A stretch of DNA of 64,000 nucleotides from JANOYY01 sp043720395 (GTDB lineage: Bacteria > Actinomycetota > Acidimicrobiia > Acidimicrobiales > JANYDT01): NCBI GenBank assembly GCA_043720395.1, contig JAYSSR010000096.1, positions 93,615-157,614 on the forward strand, written 5' to 3'. Both the position numbers and the translations under genes were made by a program. This document shows, in pieces, positions 16,101-24,063 of this stretch. Position 1 is the stretch's first letter; every line of letters begins with the position of its first letter. A model generated the notes under the pieces. The model was not told where the DNA came from. It worked only from the letters and a program-made list of their open reading frames with translations, and searched no databases.

Positions 16101-17153
16101 CATCACCACGGCCTCGCCCAGGACCGTTCGGGCGATCTGCGATCTCGATGCGCCGACCGCGCGAAGCAGCGCGAGCTCACGGGTCCGCTGGCTGATCGAC
16201 ATCGAGAAGGTGTTGGCGATGATGAACGCCCCGACCACGAGAGACAGCACCGCGAAGATCAGCAGGAACGTCGTCACGAACCGAAGGCCCGACGCGACCT
16301 GGTTTTCAAGCTCTGCCGTTACCTTCACGCCGGTCACCGCCTCGACTCCCTTCGGAAGCGCTTCGGCGATGGATCGCTCCAGTGCCGCGGCGGAGGTCCC
16401 ATCGATCGCCCGGACGATGATCGCGTCGACCCGGTCGGTCTCACCGACGAGTCGCTGGGCGTCTTCGGTTCGGAACAGCACAACCGGAACAGCGCCGGGG
16501 CTGTCGACCGACCCGAAGCGAACGATGCCCGAGATACGGCCCGGAACGGAACCGTCCTTCGTCACGACGCTCACCGAGTCACCAACCGCTATGCGCGCTG
16601 CGTTTGCCGTACCCCGATCGATCACCAAGTCACCAGCCGCACTCGGCCCGGTTCCATCCACGAGCGTGAACGGATTCAGCTCCTCATCGGCGATCCAGTT
16701 CTCGGCAATCGGCGCGCCTGCGGTTTCGCTCGACACGTTGGGTGGCGCACTGCCGTCGGCGCTCACGACATAGGCGTAACCGGTGATGCGCGGGAGGGCC
16801 ACCTTGACGCCAGGTACCGCAGCAACCGTGGTGACCAGTCGTTCGTCGATCCGGCCGCGGAACGTCTCGTTCTGTCGAACGATCTCGGACCGTTCTCGCA
16901 CGACCACCGACACGTTGCGATACGCGTTGCTGAACAGCGAACCGAAGCCGGCCTTGACGGTGTCCGTGATCGTCAGCGTCGCTGCGATGAAGAGGACGCC
17001 GATGAAAACGGAAAAACTCAGCAGGGCGAACCTGCCCCGGTTTGATCGCACGCCCGCTATGGACAGCCGCAGAATCGGCCGCCGCGGCGGTTCGTAGCGC
17101 GAATTCATCCTCGGCGAACGCATGGTCTGCGGCCCGAGGGATGCCTCCCGCAC
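13137..17153 (-). CDS. FtsX-type ABC permease fused to secretory lipase domain
   Basis: One uninterrupted frame of 1338 codons joins two proteins. Residues 1 to about 895 are a MacB/FtsX-type permease with two periplasmic-domain plus membrane-helix units (for example GAFIIANTFSMSISQRTREL and the second VERIREIGLLRTLGMARVQV). An extra helix at about 902-923 and a 40-residue Pro/Ala/Thr/Ser linker follow. From about 964 there is an alpha/beta-hydrolase of the secreted lipase type, with Ser1120 in GHSQGG, Asp near 1255 and His1286 in GAGHADV. The layout would tether the lipase outside the cell. The partner ATPase gene is not in the window. The start is uncertain: GTG 17153, ATG 17123 or ATG 17108. 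Confidence 0.88.
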   Translation of the reverse strand: MREASLGPQTMRSPRMNSRYEPPRRPILRLSIAGVRSNRGRFALLSFSVFIGVLFIAATLTITDTVKAGFGSLFSNAYRNVSVVVRERSEIVRQNETFRGRIDERLVTTVAAVPGVKVALPRITGYAYVVSADGSAPPNVSSETAGAPIAENWIADEELNPFTLVDGTGPSAAGDLVIDRGTANAARIAVGDSVSVVTKDGSVPGRISGIVRFGSVDSPGAVPVVLFRTEDAQRLVGETDRVDAIIVRAIDGTSAAALERSIAEALPKGVEAVTGVKVTAELENQVASGLRFVTTFLLIFAVLSLVVGAFIIANTFSMSISQRTRELALLRAVGASRSQIARTVLGEAVVMSIVGSVLGLFGGIGLAQVMKGVLRATGVDLPPAPLVVRGATVMWSVGIGVLVTIGAAVTPAVRASRISPVAAMRDSEFEPPPLLRRTLIGFGVFVVATLVTRGGALAPSLTQTGIGVALLFAASVLLAPAIGSLARFLVEPVGKVFGATTGLAVRNATRNPRRTAATALALSLGSAVACFAVILNASLAQSLKTAVSGGLRGDLVVRSGSFGVGGLPTSLADEIGALPSVEAVSGLRYGFATVDGPKRDARRASAVRRNGGRPIASLNPASADRLLDFDNERGSLGDLGDGTIAISKRELDDRGWNFGDVLQLTFPGREPVPFRIKAIFAQGIAFDFAISHADYEKHVPDQFDFVIYLAAKNGSNVAKLRTDIEGVAAKYPTAKVEDPKQYVARITSSLDQLLSLILGLLILVVTIAVLGIAITLSLSVVERIREIGLLRTLGMARVQVRSMLRSEAVVIALLAVTIGVALGIGSAWALLQALRDEGLSRFSVPPLAVGLLAVLAAVTGLLASIIPGRRAARLPMLAALNGRQAIGLGPASRRTIAVNRPWTYGGVLVLAGVLVGFGLGRATAPTGGPAAAAARVTPTVVPASTPGAASTTTSASGAPSAAVDNSPYVVPTSTTPTEPGVLRESVPVNSPPGTKAWRVLYNSEIRDDRPTVVSGLVFAPDKPAPSGGWPVLSFAHPTTGLADRCAPSRNVGILETTIATLAVQVGMVVVATDYAGLGTDGPHPFLDGISEGRSVLDIASAAASIDGLSLSTTTTLWGHSQGGHAVLFAAQEAPTYAPRLKIVGVVAGAPPSQPRELLASIEETPERGYALLVARGLRAIDPSLRLDEVFTARGIALAERLDADCSSEVNSAASRDTIRLPSPVPDVWLSALDRNQPGQSVIKAPVLIIHGADDDLVPVGTSATLQASLEQKGTVVERIVYPGAGHADVALSSLPDVLSWITKRAPSAASVPAAIVPIGDGTLWPGTSGALRAALATR

Positions 17154-17275
17154 GTGGACCGGTTCATGAGATTATTTCGCCGCATCATGATGGTGACATT
17201 CTCTGTCATCTTCGTGGTCCTTGCCGCATGGGCCTCGACAATCAGGTGCAAGTCTTCGTGGAGCCGCCGGTCACC

Positions 17276-18631
17276 TCAGGCGGGCGGCGGCACGCTTCGG
17301 TCGCTGACCCAGTTGCCGTGAAAGCCGTAGGGGATTCGCTGGGGAATCTTCACCTCGGCGACGGGGCCGCGGCCGATGTCCTGGGCGTCGAGGACCACAA
17401 AGCTCGCCTCGCTCGCATCGTGCGCGTGCGTGAACATGAGCAGCCACCCGTCGTCCTCAGCGTTCGCCGACGATCGGGCGACAAACACCGGTTCACCGGC
17501 ACCGCGTCCGTTGCCGTGGTCGAACGTCGTCCGCTCGCCGTTGCGTAGGTCGTGCTTGATGGTGACGCCGAGCCCGGTCGCCGCGTCCGGCACGCCAGTG
17601 GTGTATCCGTAACGATGTTCGGAGCCACCCACGCTGTGGGCGTGACGCGGGAACTCCTGCGGCGTTTCGTCGATCACCGTTGTCGAAATCTTGCGTCCTG
17701 TCGGATCGATTTCCCAGCGTTCGAGGCGGGGGAGTGCGTCACCGAACGGACCGTTGGTGTCGTTGTTGAACATCGTGTCGTAGACGCAGAGGTCGACCAC
17801 GATCGAGCCGTCGACGCGGTCGTACGCGTTGAGCGGATGGTACGAGTAGCAAATCGGCGCGTCGACCCACATGATCGATGACGCATCGGCCTCGCGCGGC
17901 AACAGCCCAACGCGTGAGCCGTAGTCCGGGTTCCACCGGAACGGGAACTTCGAACCGTTCATGGCCGCGGCCACATCGACGGTCACGGGAAAGTCGTAGA
18001 CGAGTGCGTAGCGCTCGGTGAGCGACATGTCGTGGAGCATCGTCATACCCATCGGAACATCGACGGTGCGACGAACACGTCCGTCAGTGCCCACGACCAC
18101 GTACTGGCAGTGGTCGAACCACTTCCCAGCGCCGTACACCATGGCGTGCATCTCGCCCGTTTTCGGGTCGACCTTCGGGTGCGCGGTGAACGGCCCGGGA
18201 AGTGTGTCGAAGAAGGCGTTGCGGGCGACCGTGTCAAGATCGTAGGTCAGCTCGACAGGAGTGCCGCCCGCTTCGACCATCGCCCAGGTTCGTCCCGCGA
18301 AACCGCCGACGTTGGTGTTCGGGCCTCCATCGCCGCCGCTCCAGTTCGGGCCGCTGATCGGACGACCGAACTTCTCTGCAACGCGCTCCGAGCCGACGTA
18401 GCGGTTTCGGTACCACTCCGCCTTGCCCTCGCGGAGACGAATGCCGTGGACCATGCCGTCGCCGAGAAACCAGTGATGCGTTGCCGCATCGATGTCCCCG
18501 AACGGGTTCGGCCCGTTTCGGAGGTACCGGCCGTTGAGATCCTTCGGTAGTTCCCCGATGACCGGGAGATCGGTGGCCGTGATCTCGTCGGCGACGGGTG
18601 CGTAGTTGGCGGAGAGGTAGGCGCTGCTCAT
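17276..18631 (-). CDS. Carotenoid-cleavage dioxygenase family protein
   Basis: This 451-residue seven-bladed propeller enzyme would cleave a C=C bond of a carotenoid, retinoid or stilbene-type substrate with non-haem Fe(II). The four histidine ligands fit FTAHPKVDP, MLHDMSLTE, YSYHPLNAYD and YGFHGNW at the C-terminus. The ATG at 18631 is chosen for its AAGGAG site, although the frame is open further upstream. It is divergent from a TetR gene, and overlapping inverted repeats lie between them, suggesting TetR control. The true substrate is unknown. Confidence 0.92.
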   Translation of the reverse strand: MSSAYLSANYAPVADEITATDLPVIGELPKDLNGRYLRNGPNPFGDIDAATHHWFLGDGMVHGIRLREGKAEWYRNRYVGSERVAEKFGRPISGPNWSGGDGGPNTNVGGFAGRTWAMVEAGGTPVELTYDLDTVARNAFFDTLPGPFTAHPKVDPKTGEMHAMVYGAGKWFDHCQYVVVGTDGRVRRTVDVPMGMTMLHDMSLTERYALVYDFPVTVDVAAAMNGSKFPFRWNPDYGSRVGLLPREADASSIMWVDAPICYSYHPLNAYDRVDGSIVVDLCVYDTMFNNDTNGPFGDALPRLERWEIDPTGRKISTTVIDETPQEFPRHAHSVGGSEHRYGYTTGVPDAATGLGVTIKHDLRNGERTTFDHGNGRGAGEPVFVARSSANAEDDGWLLMFTHAHDASEASFVVLDAQDIGRGPVAEVKIPQRIPYGFHGNWVSDRSVPPPA

Positions 18632-18668
18632 GATCGCTCCTTGTGAGGTCTGTGGGTGCGTCCGTTGA

Positions 18669-18690
18669 ATAACGGCGTTATGGACATAAC
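18669..18690. promoter_or_regulatory. Probable TetR operator
   Basis: ATAACG-G-CGTTAT (18669-18681) is a perfect palindrome, and GTTAT-GGAC-ATAAC (18677-18690) overlaps it. The region lies between the carotenoid oxygenase start and the TetR start and is AT-richer than its surroundings. It differs from the TTGAC-N6-GTCAA motif, so this local repressor is probably not the regulator of those sites. Confidence 0.65.
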
Positions 18691-18710
18691 AGTGTTCTAT
18701 CGTGGCAAGA

Positions 18711-19328
18711 ATGTCAAGCAAGAAATCTGCCCAGCCTGAGAGTTCTCGGGCAGCGATTCTCGACGCGGCTCTCGCGATCCTCGCGAGCGAGGGGCGGACG
18801 GCGTTGACGGTCCGGCGCGTGGCGTCGGCCGCGGGGTGTTCAACGATTGGCGTTTACACGTGGTTCGGCGGCATGGACGGTCTGCTCGACGCCATTCTCT
18901 TCGACGCGATGACGTCGTTCGCCGCTGCGTTGCGTGCCGCGAAACCCGTCCGCGGTCGTCTCGGGATGGGACGCGCGCAGGCAAGGGCGTACCGAGCGTG
19001 GGCGCTCGCTCACCCGATGCAGTACCGGGTGATGTTCCTCGATCCAATTTCGCACGAACTCATGAGTGAGGCAACCCAGGCGGCGGGTGGCGACGCGTTC
19101 GGGGCGCTCCAGGACGCCGTCGCCGACGCTCGACGTCGCGACGAATTGGTGTCGGCCGATGACGAAGCGATTGCGATGACGATGTGGGCGACAGTCCACG
19201 GACTGGTATCACTGGAGCTCACAGCGGGAGCGCGTCCGCCAGCGATCGACCAAGACTCGACGGTCAACGACCGTGCGTTTGAACTCGCCATGAAAGTACT
19301 TCTGACCGGTCTTGTGAAGCCTGGCTGA
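18711..19328 (+). CDS. TetR-family transcriptional regulator
   Basis: This 205-residue regulator has an N-terminal TetR helix-turn-helix (AILDAALAILASEG, then TVRRVASAAGCSTIGVYTWF) and a C-terminal ligand domain with the WATVHGLVSLEL segment seen in many actinobacterial members. It would repress the divergent carotenoid oxygenase until an effector binds. The ATG at 18711 follows a TTCTAT -10-like box closely and has no clear ribosome-binding site, so a leaderless transcript is likely. A GTG at 18702 is the alternative. Confidence 0.9.
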   Translation: MSSKKSAQPESSRAAILDAALAILASEGRTALTVRRVASAAGCSTIGVYTWFGGMDGLLDAILFDAMTSFAAALRAAKPVRGRLGMGRAQARAYRAWALAHPMQYRVMFLDPISHELMSEATQAAGGDAFGALQDAVADARRRDELVSADDEAIAMTMWATVHGLVSLELTAGARPPAIDQDSTVNDRAFELAMKVLLTGLVKPG

Positions 19329-19386
19329 CCCGTCGATAAGCCCGTGGCGCACCCTCGATCCACGCCGTGGCCGGTCTCACACGTTG

Positions 19387-19452
19387 AATGTCGCCGACTA
19401 ACGCCGATGGCATCGATTTCATGTTGGCGAAGCAGGCTTAGTGGGCGACATT
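19387..19452. repeat. Nested palindrome between convergent genes
   Basis: AATGTCGCC pairs perfectly with GGCGACATT as the outer stem, and inner segments such as ACTAACGCC and GGCTTAGT pair less well. It lies in the 205-bp gap between the ends of the TetR gene and the leftward isomerase-type gene. No gene is visible in that gap. It probably acts as, or sits at, a bidirectional terminator. Confidence 0.6.
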
Positions 19453-19533
19453 GGCCGGGTGACGCCTCGCCCGGAAATGTTGCGTAGGAGCGCCAGCGGG
19501 AGCCGACGTCGCGCAGGACTTCCCTTGCGTGCA

Positions 19534-20178
19534 CTACGTGAGACTTTGGGCGAGCCTTTCCACGCCGCTGCCGCTTACGTCGGCGAGAGCTGCTCTACGG
19601 CCCGTCACGGCAAGAAGGATTGCCTCGCCGGTCCCGACCACGGAAGGGCCGCTACCGATCGACCAATCGAGGTCGCCGGCCTCGAAGCGGAGATCCTTCG
19701 TGCGACTCGGGGGAACGAAGCCACGCGCCTTCCCGCCGCACGCGTATTCGAGAACGGTACGCAACGCGGTGGGGTCGAGCCGTGACGGTCGGCCGAGTGG
19801 ACGTTCGATGTCGCGGGTGTGAATGAGCACGTCGGCGAGTGGAGCGATTGGTCCGACAATCGGTGGAGCGAAACGCCGATCCGACGCCGCCCGATATGCC
19901 GTGGCCAAGGCCAACAGGTCGCGGGCCCCGATCTCCCGAGCGATCCGGTCTGCGTAGGCGTCGAAATTGCGAGCCTTGATCACGTTCAGGACGAAACGAC
20001 CCATCGGTATCTCGAGGATGCTCAAAAGGTGCCCGACGACGTCTCTGACAAGCCAACCGGCGCAGAGCGACGGGGCGTTCCACTCCTGGACATCGAGTGT
20101 GTCGAGGGTATCGGCGAGCTGACGACGCTGGGCGGCGACGGCCGCGAACATCTGGTCCTTGGTCATGGTCAGAGTCAT
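19534..20178 (-). CDS. Mycothiol-dependent maleylpyruvate isomerase-type (DinB-like) protein
   Basis: This 214-residue four-helix protein resembles the N-terminal domain family of mycothiol-dependent maleylpyruvate isomerases. The metal-binding pattern is visible as His in VRDVVGHLLSI and His/Asp in DVLIHTRDIERPLG. Members catalyse mycothiol-dependent reactions, often thiol transfer or isomerisation, in actinobacteria. Starts at 20178 or 20166 are possible. It is divergent from the hydratase gene by 77 bp. A specific reaction cannot be assigned. Confidence 0.75.
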   Translation of the reverse strand: MTLTMTKDQMFAAVAAQRRQLADTLDTLDVQEWNAPSLCAGWLVRDVVGHLLSILEIPMGRFVLNVIKARNFDAYADRIAREIGARDLLALATAYRAASDRRFAPPIVGPIAPLADVLIHTRDIERPLGRPSRLDPTALRTVLEYACGGKARGFVPPSRTKDLRFEAGDLDWSIGSGPSVVGTGEAILLAVTGRRAALADVSGSGVERLAQSLT

Positions 20179-20255
20179 GTTGAGACGTTAGGGCCCGCCC
20201 GTCTGGCATTGTCGCGTCCGGCTCCTGTCGCTGTCACGTGAAAGAGTCACAGGTG

Positions 20256-21062
20256 ATGCCTCTCACCAACGAACAGATCACCGACGCGGCGCAGCGGCTC
20301 GTCGACGCTGCACAGAACCGGACGCCGATGCGTCAGCTCTCGCTCCAGTACCCGGACATGACGATCGATGACGCCTACGCAATTCAGCGTGCGTGGACAG
20401 ACATCAGACTCGCGGAAGGTCGCACGTTGCTCGGCCGCAAGATCGGGCTCACGTCGCGTGCCATGCAGCAGTCGGTGAACATCACCGAGCCCGATCACGG
20501 GACGCTGCTCGACGACATGTTCTTCGGCGACGGGTCGACGATTCCGGTCAGCCGGTTCATCGGCGTCCGAGTGGAGGTGGAGCTCGCCTTCGTGCTCGGT
20601 CGCGACCTTTCGGGGCCCGGCTGCACCATCTTCGACGTGTTGCGTGCTACCGAGTACGTTACGCCGGCGTTGGAGATATTGGATGCGCGCATACAGATGT
20701 CGGACCCGGAGACGGGACACCAGCGCACGATTGTCGACACGATCTCGGACAATGCGGCCGACGCGGGGATCGTGACCGGTGGGCGCGTCATCCGGCCCGA
20801 TGGGGTCGACCTGCGTTGGGTTTCGGCGCTGCTGTATCGCAACGGGGTGATCGAGGAGTCGGGGGTTGCGGCCGCCGTGCTCAACCATCCGGCGAACGGT
20901 GTTGCGTGGCTGGCGAACAAGTTGGCACCTCATGGCGTCGATTTGAAGGCCGGGCAGATCATCCTGGCCGGTTCGTTCACCCGTCCGGTGTGGGCGAAGG
21001 CGGGCGACACCTTCCATGCCGACTACGGGCCGATGGGTTCCATTTCTGTCCAGTTCGAGTGA
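20256..21062 (+). CDS. 2-Hydroxypenta-2,4-dienoate / 2-oxo-hept-4-ene-dioate hydratase family
   Basis: This 268-residue enzyme matches the MhpD/HpaH/HsaE hydratases of the FAH superfamily that add water to dienoates after ring cleavage. Typical features are LGRKIGLTSRAMQ near residue 65, the VEVELAFVLGRDL acidic metal ligands and the C-terminal AGSFTRPVWAK. The ATG at 20256 is preferred over the GTG at 20238 because AAAGAG lies 9 bp upstream. An aldehyde dehydrogenase follows after a palindromic repeat, which suits a lower meta-cleavage pathway. Confidence 0.88.
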   Translation: MPLTNEQITDAAQRLVDAAQNRTPMRQLSLQYPDMTIDDAYAIQRAWTDIRLAEGRTLLGRKIGLTSRAMQQSVNITEPDHGTLLDDMFFGDGSTIPVSRFIGVRVEVELAFVLGRDLSGPGCTIFDVLRATEYVTPALEILDARIQMSDPETGHQRTIVDTISDNAADAGIVTGGRVIRPDGVDLRWVSALLYRNGVIEESGVAAAVLNHPANGVAWLANKLAPHGVDLKAGQIILAGSFTRPVWAKAGDTFHADYGPMGSISVQFE

Positions 21063-21082
21063 CCCGCTGACAGGTCGGACAA

Positions 21083-21144
21083 AACCACCCAATAGGACCA
21101 CCCAATAGCCGATTTCGCCTATCGGGTGGTTCGATTGGGTGGTT
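21083..21144. repeat. Family A palindrome, copy A1
   Basis: Two 26-nt arms, each with two ACCACCCAAT-type units, face each other around a 10-nt loop (CCGATTTCGC), with 23 of 26 positions paired. Related copies lie at 38439-38499, 39378-39439 and 53461-53520. This one is between the hydratase stop and the aldehyde dehydrogenase start. Confidence 0.88.
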
Positions 21145-21207
21145 CTGTTGGACGGTCTCGAGCGGGTCGAGTGCGCAGGTTCCGAGCCACCAAGTACCGT
21201 CGAGCAA

Positions 21208-22674
21208 ATGGAAACCATTGCAACTCTCTCTATGCGCATCGGCGACGAGTGGCGCGTCGGTTCAACAACGTTCGACAGCATCGACCCGTACACCGGCCAG
21301 CCGTGGGCGCGGGTGGCCCAGGCCACGCAGCAAGATGTGAACGACGCGGTTGCCGCGGCACGCGCCGCGTTCGATGGAGGACCGTGGCGGACAATGCCGG
21401 GGTCCGAGCGTGGACGCTTGATGCGGCGTCTCGCGGAGGAGATCGGCAAGGCGGCCGACGAACTTGCACTCGCCGAGACGCGTGACAACGGCAAGCTCCT
21501 GCGCGAAATGGGCGGCCAGATCCGCGGCCTGCCCGCTTGGTACAACTACTTCTCGGGGCTGGCCGACAAGATCGACGGCCGCGTTGTCGACACCGGACGC
21601 GCCGACTACTTCGGGTTCGTAACCCGCGAGCCGGTGGGCGTCGTAGGGGCGATCGTGCCGTGGAACTCGCCGCTGCTGCTGCTCACCTGGAAGCTCGCAC
21701 CTGCACTCGCCGCGGGTTGCACGATGGTGGTGAAACCCTCGGAGCACGCCTCGGTTTCGGTCATGAAGTTTGCCGAGCTGTTCGACCGGGCAGGCTTCCC
21801 GCCGGGCGTGTTCAACACCGTTGGAGGAGCACGTGACGCGGGGGAGTGGCTCGTCAACCACCCCGACGTGGACCACCTTACGTTCACAGGTTCCGAGGCG
21901 ACCGGCGTCTCGGTAGCGAAGGCCGCGGCGAACCATCTAGCGCCGGTCACCCTTGAACTGGGCGGCAAGTCGGCCAACATCGTGTTCCCCGATTCCGATC
22001 TCGCCGCAGCGTCGAATGGTCTCATCGCCGGGATCTTCGCCGCGGCCGGACAGACCTGCATCGCCGGCTCGCGTGGCCTCATCCACGAGGACGTGTACGA
22101 AGAGGTGATCGAGCGGGTCGCCGAGCGTGCGAAGCGGATCGTGATGGGTGACCCGCAGGTGATCGAGACCGAGATGGGGCCGATCTGCTTCCCCGGTCAG
22201 CTCGAGAAGATCCGCTCCAACGTGGACGCTGCGGTGTCATCGGGCGCTTCGTTGGTCGTCGGTGGCGGCGACCGCGGCCTCGGCGGACTGTTCTACGAGC
22301 CGACCATCGTGGGTGGCGTCACGAACGATGCACCGATCTGCCAAGAGGAGATCTTCGGGCCGGTGCTCAGCGCGTTGAAGTTCTCGTCGGAGGATGAGGC
22401 GGTGTCGATCGCGAACGCCTCTCGGTATGGCCTGGCGGCAGGCATCTGGACCCGTGATATCCAGCGTGCGTTCCGCATGAGTCGTCGGCTGCGGGTCGGC
22501 ACGGTGTGGATCAACGCGTACCGAACCGTCAACTGGAGCATGCCATTCGGTGGCGTCAAGCACAGTGGACACGGACGCGAAAACGGCATCGAGGCGCTGT
22601 CCGGATTCCTTGTGGACAAAGCGGTGTGGGTCGAAACGACAGGGGCCACCCGCGACCCGTTCGTGCTCGGATGA
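21208..22674 (+). CDS. Aldehyde dehydrogenase
   Basis: This 488-residue NAD(P)-dependent aldehyde dehydrogenase would oxidise an aldehyde to a carboxylic acid. The catalytic cysteine is in AGQTCIAG, the general base glutamate in LELGGKS, and the cofactor motif VPWNSPLLL is present. The ATG at 21208 is chosen because the longer frame runs into the upstream palindromic repeat. There is no clear ribosome-binding site. Position after a dienoate hydratase suggests a muconic-semialdehyde-type substrate, but many ALDHs look alike. Confidence 0.92.
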   Translation: METIATLSMRIGDEWRVGSTTFDSIDPYTGQPWARVAQATQQDVNDAVAAARAAFDGGPWRTMPGSERGRLMRRLAEEIGKAADELALAETRDNGKLLREMGGQIRGLPAWYNYFSGLADKIDGRVVDTGRADYFGFVTREPVGVVGAIVPWNSPLLLLTWKLAPALAAGCTMVVKPSEHASVSVMKFAELFDRAGFPPGVFNTVGGARDAGEWLVNHPDVDHLTFTGSEATGVSVAKAAANHLAPVTLELGGKSANIVFPDSDLAAASNGLIAGIFAAAGQTCIAGSRGLIHEDVYEEVIERVAERAKRIVMGDPQVIETEMGPICFPGQLEKIRSNVDAAVSSGASLVVGGGDRGLGGLFYEPTIVGGVTNDAPICQEEIFGPVLSALKFSSEDEAVSIANASRYGLAAGIWTRDIQRAFRMSRRLRVGTVWINAYRTVNWSMPFGGVKHSGHGRENGIEALSGFLVDKAVWVETTGATRDPFVLG

Positions 22675-22793
22675 GCGCTGTGCTTCCTACGCTCGTCTTC
22701 GTCCAGGCGGCCAGCACACCGGTGCGTGAACGAACCCGTTCGACTCGCGGAATTTCTGCTCGCCCGGGTGTGGCCGTGTAGCCCGGCACGACT

Positions 22794-22858
22794 GCGGCTA
22801 CAGCGCCACGTTGACGCCGCAGCGTCACGCTGTGCGGACAATCTGGCGCTGTGGCCGC
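22794..22858. repeat. Family B palindrome, copy B1
   Basis: GCGGCTACAGCGCCA (22794-22808) pairs with TGGCGCTGTGGCCGC (22844-22858) with one mismatch. Inside is a second hairpin, CCGCAGCGT-C-ACGCTGTGCGG. Copies B2 (33244-33324) and B3 (44867-44931) share the outer and inner words. The surrounding gap between the convergent ALDH and ACAD genes (22675-22911) holds no gene. Confidence 0.85.
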
Positions 22859-22911
22859 ACTCTTTCTTGGCCGGGCGGTCGGCAGTATCTGGTTCGGATT
22901 GATACAGATGC

Positions 22912-24060
22912 TCAGAACAGCCCGCGCCTGCCGATCGCCTGCTTCGCGATGACACCGCGGAGGATCTCGTTGGTGCCTTCGCCGACAATCATGAGCGGTG
23001 CATCCCGGTAGAAGCGCTCCACATCGTTCTCCTTCGAGTACCCGTGTCCGCCGAAGATGCGGATGGCGTCGAGGGTGACCTTTGCAGCCATTTCCGACGC
23101 GAAGAGCTTCGACATACCGGACTCCATGTCGGCGCGCCGCCCGGTGTCGAGGCAGTCGGCGGCGTGCAGATTGAGCATCCGGGCCGCGGTGATCTGCGTG
23201 GCCATATCGGCGAGGAGGTTGCCGACCGACTGGTGCTGCCAGATCGGCTTGCCGAACGACTTGCGGTCCTGGGCGTATTGCAGGGCAGCGTCGTAGGCGG
23301 CGCGGGCCACACCGATCGCGCGGGCGGCGACCTGAATGCGGCCCACTTCGAGCCCGCCCATCATCTGCGAAAAGCCCGTGCCTTCGACGCCGCCAAGCAA
23401 GGCGGAGTCGGGGACGAAGCAGTCGTCGAAGAACAGTTCGCAGCTCTCAACTCCCTTGTATCCGAGCTTCGGGAGGTCGCGTCCAACCGTGAAACCGGGG
23501 ACCTTCTCGACCAGCATGATGCTGATGCCCCTGTGCGCGGGTGACGCGGTCGGGTCGGTCTTGCAGAGCAGCGCGACGACGCCCGACATGCGCGCGTTCG
23601 TGATCCACGTCTTCGAGCCGTTGATGAGGTAGCCACCGTCCACTTTGCGAGCGACGGTCCGGAGGTTCTGCAGGTCCGAGCCTCCATCGGGTTCTGTGAG
23701 TGCCATCGTGGCGCGCAACTCGCCAGTCGCCATCTGCGGCAGATACAAAGCGCGCTGATCATCGGTACCGAAGCGCAGGATCAGCTTCGATACGACCGAG
23801 TGGCCGCCGAACGCACCCGCGAGACTCATCCAACCGCGGGCAAGCTCCTCGGCCACAAGCGCGTAGCAGCGCGACGACACGCTGTACGGTCCATACGGCT
23901 CGGGGATGCCAAGGCCGTAGACGCCCATCTCCTTCATCTGTTCGATGAGGGCTGTCGGGTACTCGTCCGCAGCCTCCATGTCGTGGACGACCGGCTTGAC
24001 CTCGCTGTCGACGAACCGGGCGACCAGCTCGACGATCTGCTCCTCCTCGGGCGAGAGCAC
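22912..24060 (-). CDS. Acyl-CoA dehydrogenase
   Basis: This 382-residue flavoprotein would introduce an alpha-beta double bond into an acyl-CoA. It shows the FAD-contact TMALTEPDGGSDL, WITNARMS, QDRKSFGKPI and the catalytic glutamate in EGTNEILR, followed by the IAKQAIGR end. It starts with a GTG at 24060, three bases after the stop of the upstream SDR gene, so the two are co-transcribed. The SDR partner suggests successive dehydrogenation steps on one substrate. Electron transfer flavoprotein genes are not in the window. Confidence 0.93.
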   Translation of the reverse strand: MLSPEEEQIVELVARFVDSEVKPVVHDMEAADEYPTALIEQMKEMGVYGLGIPEPYGPYSVSSRCYALVAEELARGWMSLAGAFGGHSVVSKLILRFGTDDQRALYLPQMATGELRATMALTEPDGGSDLQNLRTVARKVDGGYLINGSKTWITNARMSGVVALLCKTDPTASPAHRGISIMLVEKVPGFTVGRDLPKLGYKGVESCELFFDDCFVPDSALLGGVEGTGFSQMMGGLEVGRIQVAARAIGVARAAYDAALQYAQDRKSFGKPIWQHQSVGNLLADMATQITAARMLNLHAADCLDTGRRADMESGMSKLFASEMAAKVTLDAIRIFGGHGYSKENDVERFYRDAPLMIVGEGTNEILRGVIAKQAIGRRGLF

Positions 24061-24063
24061 CGC

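Noticed and set aside
15523..16773. 416-codon rightward frame opposite the permease-lipase gene
   Set aside because: Antisense to FtsX-like coding sequence with membrane helices; Ser/Thr/Arg-rich and without domain features.
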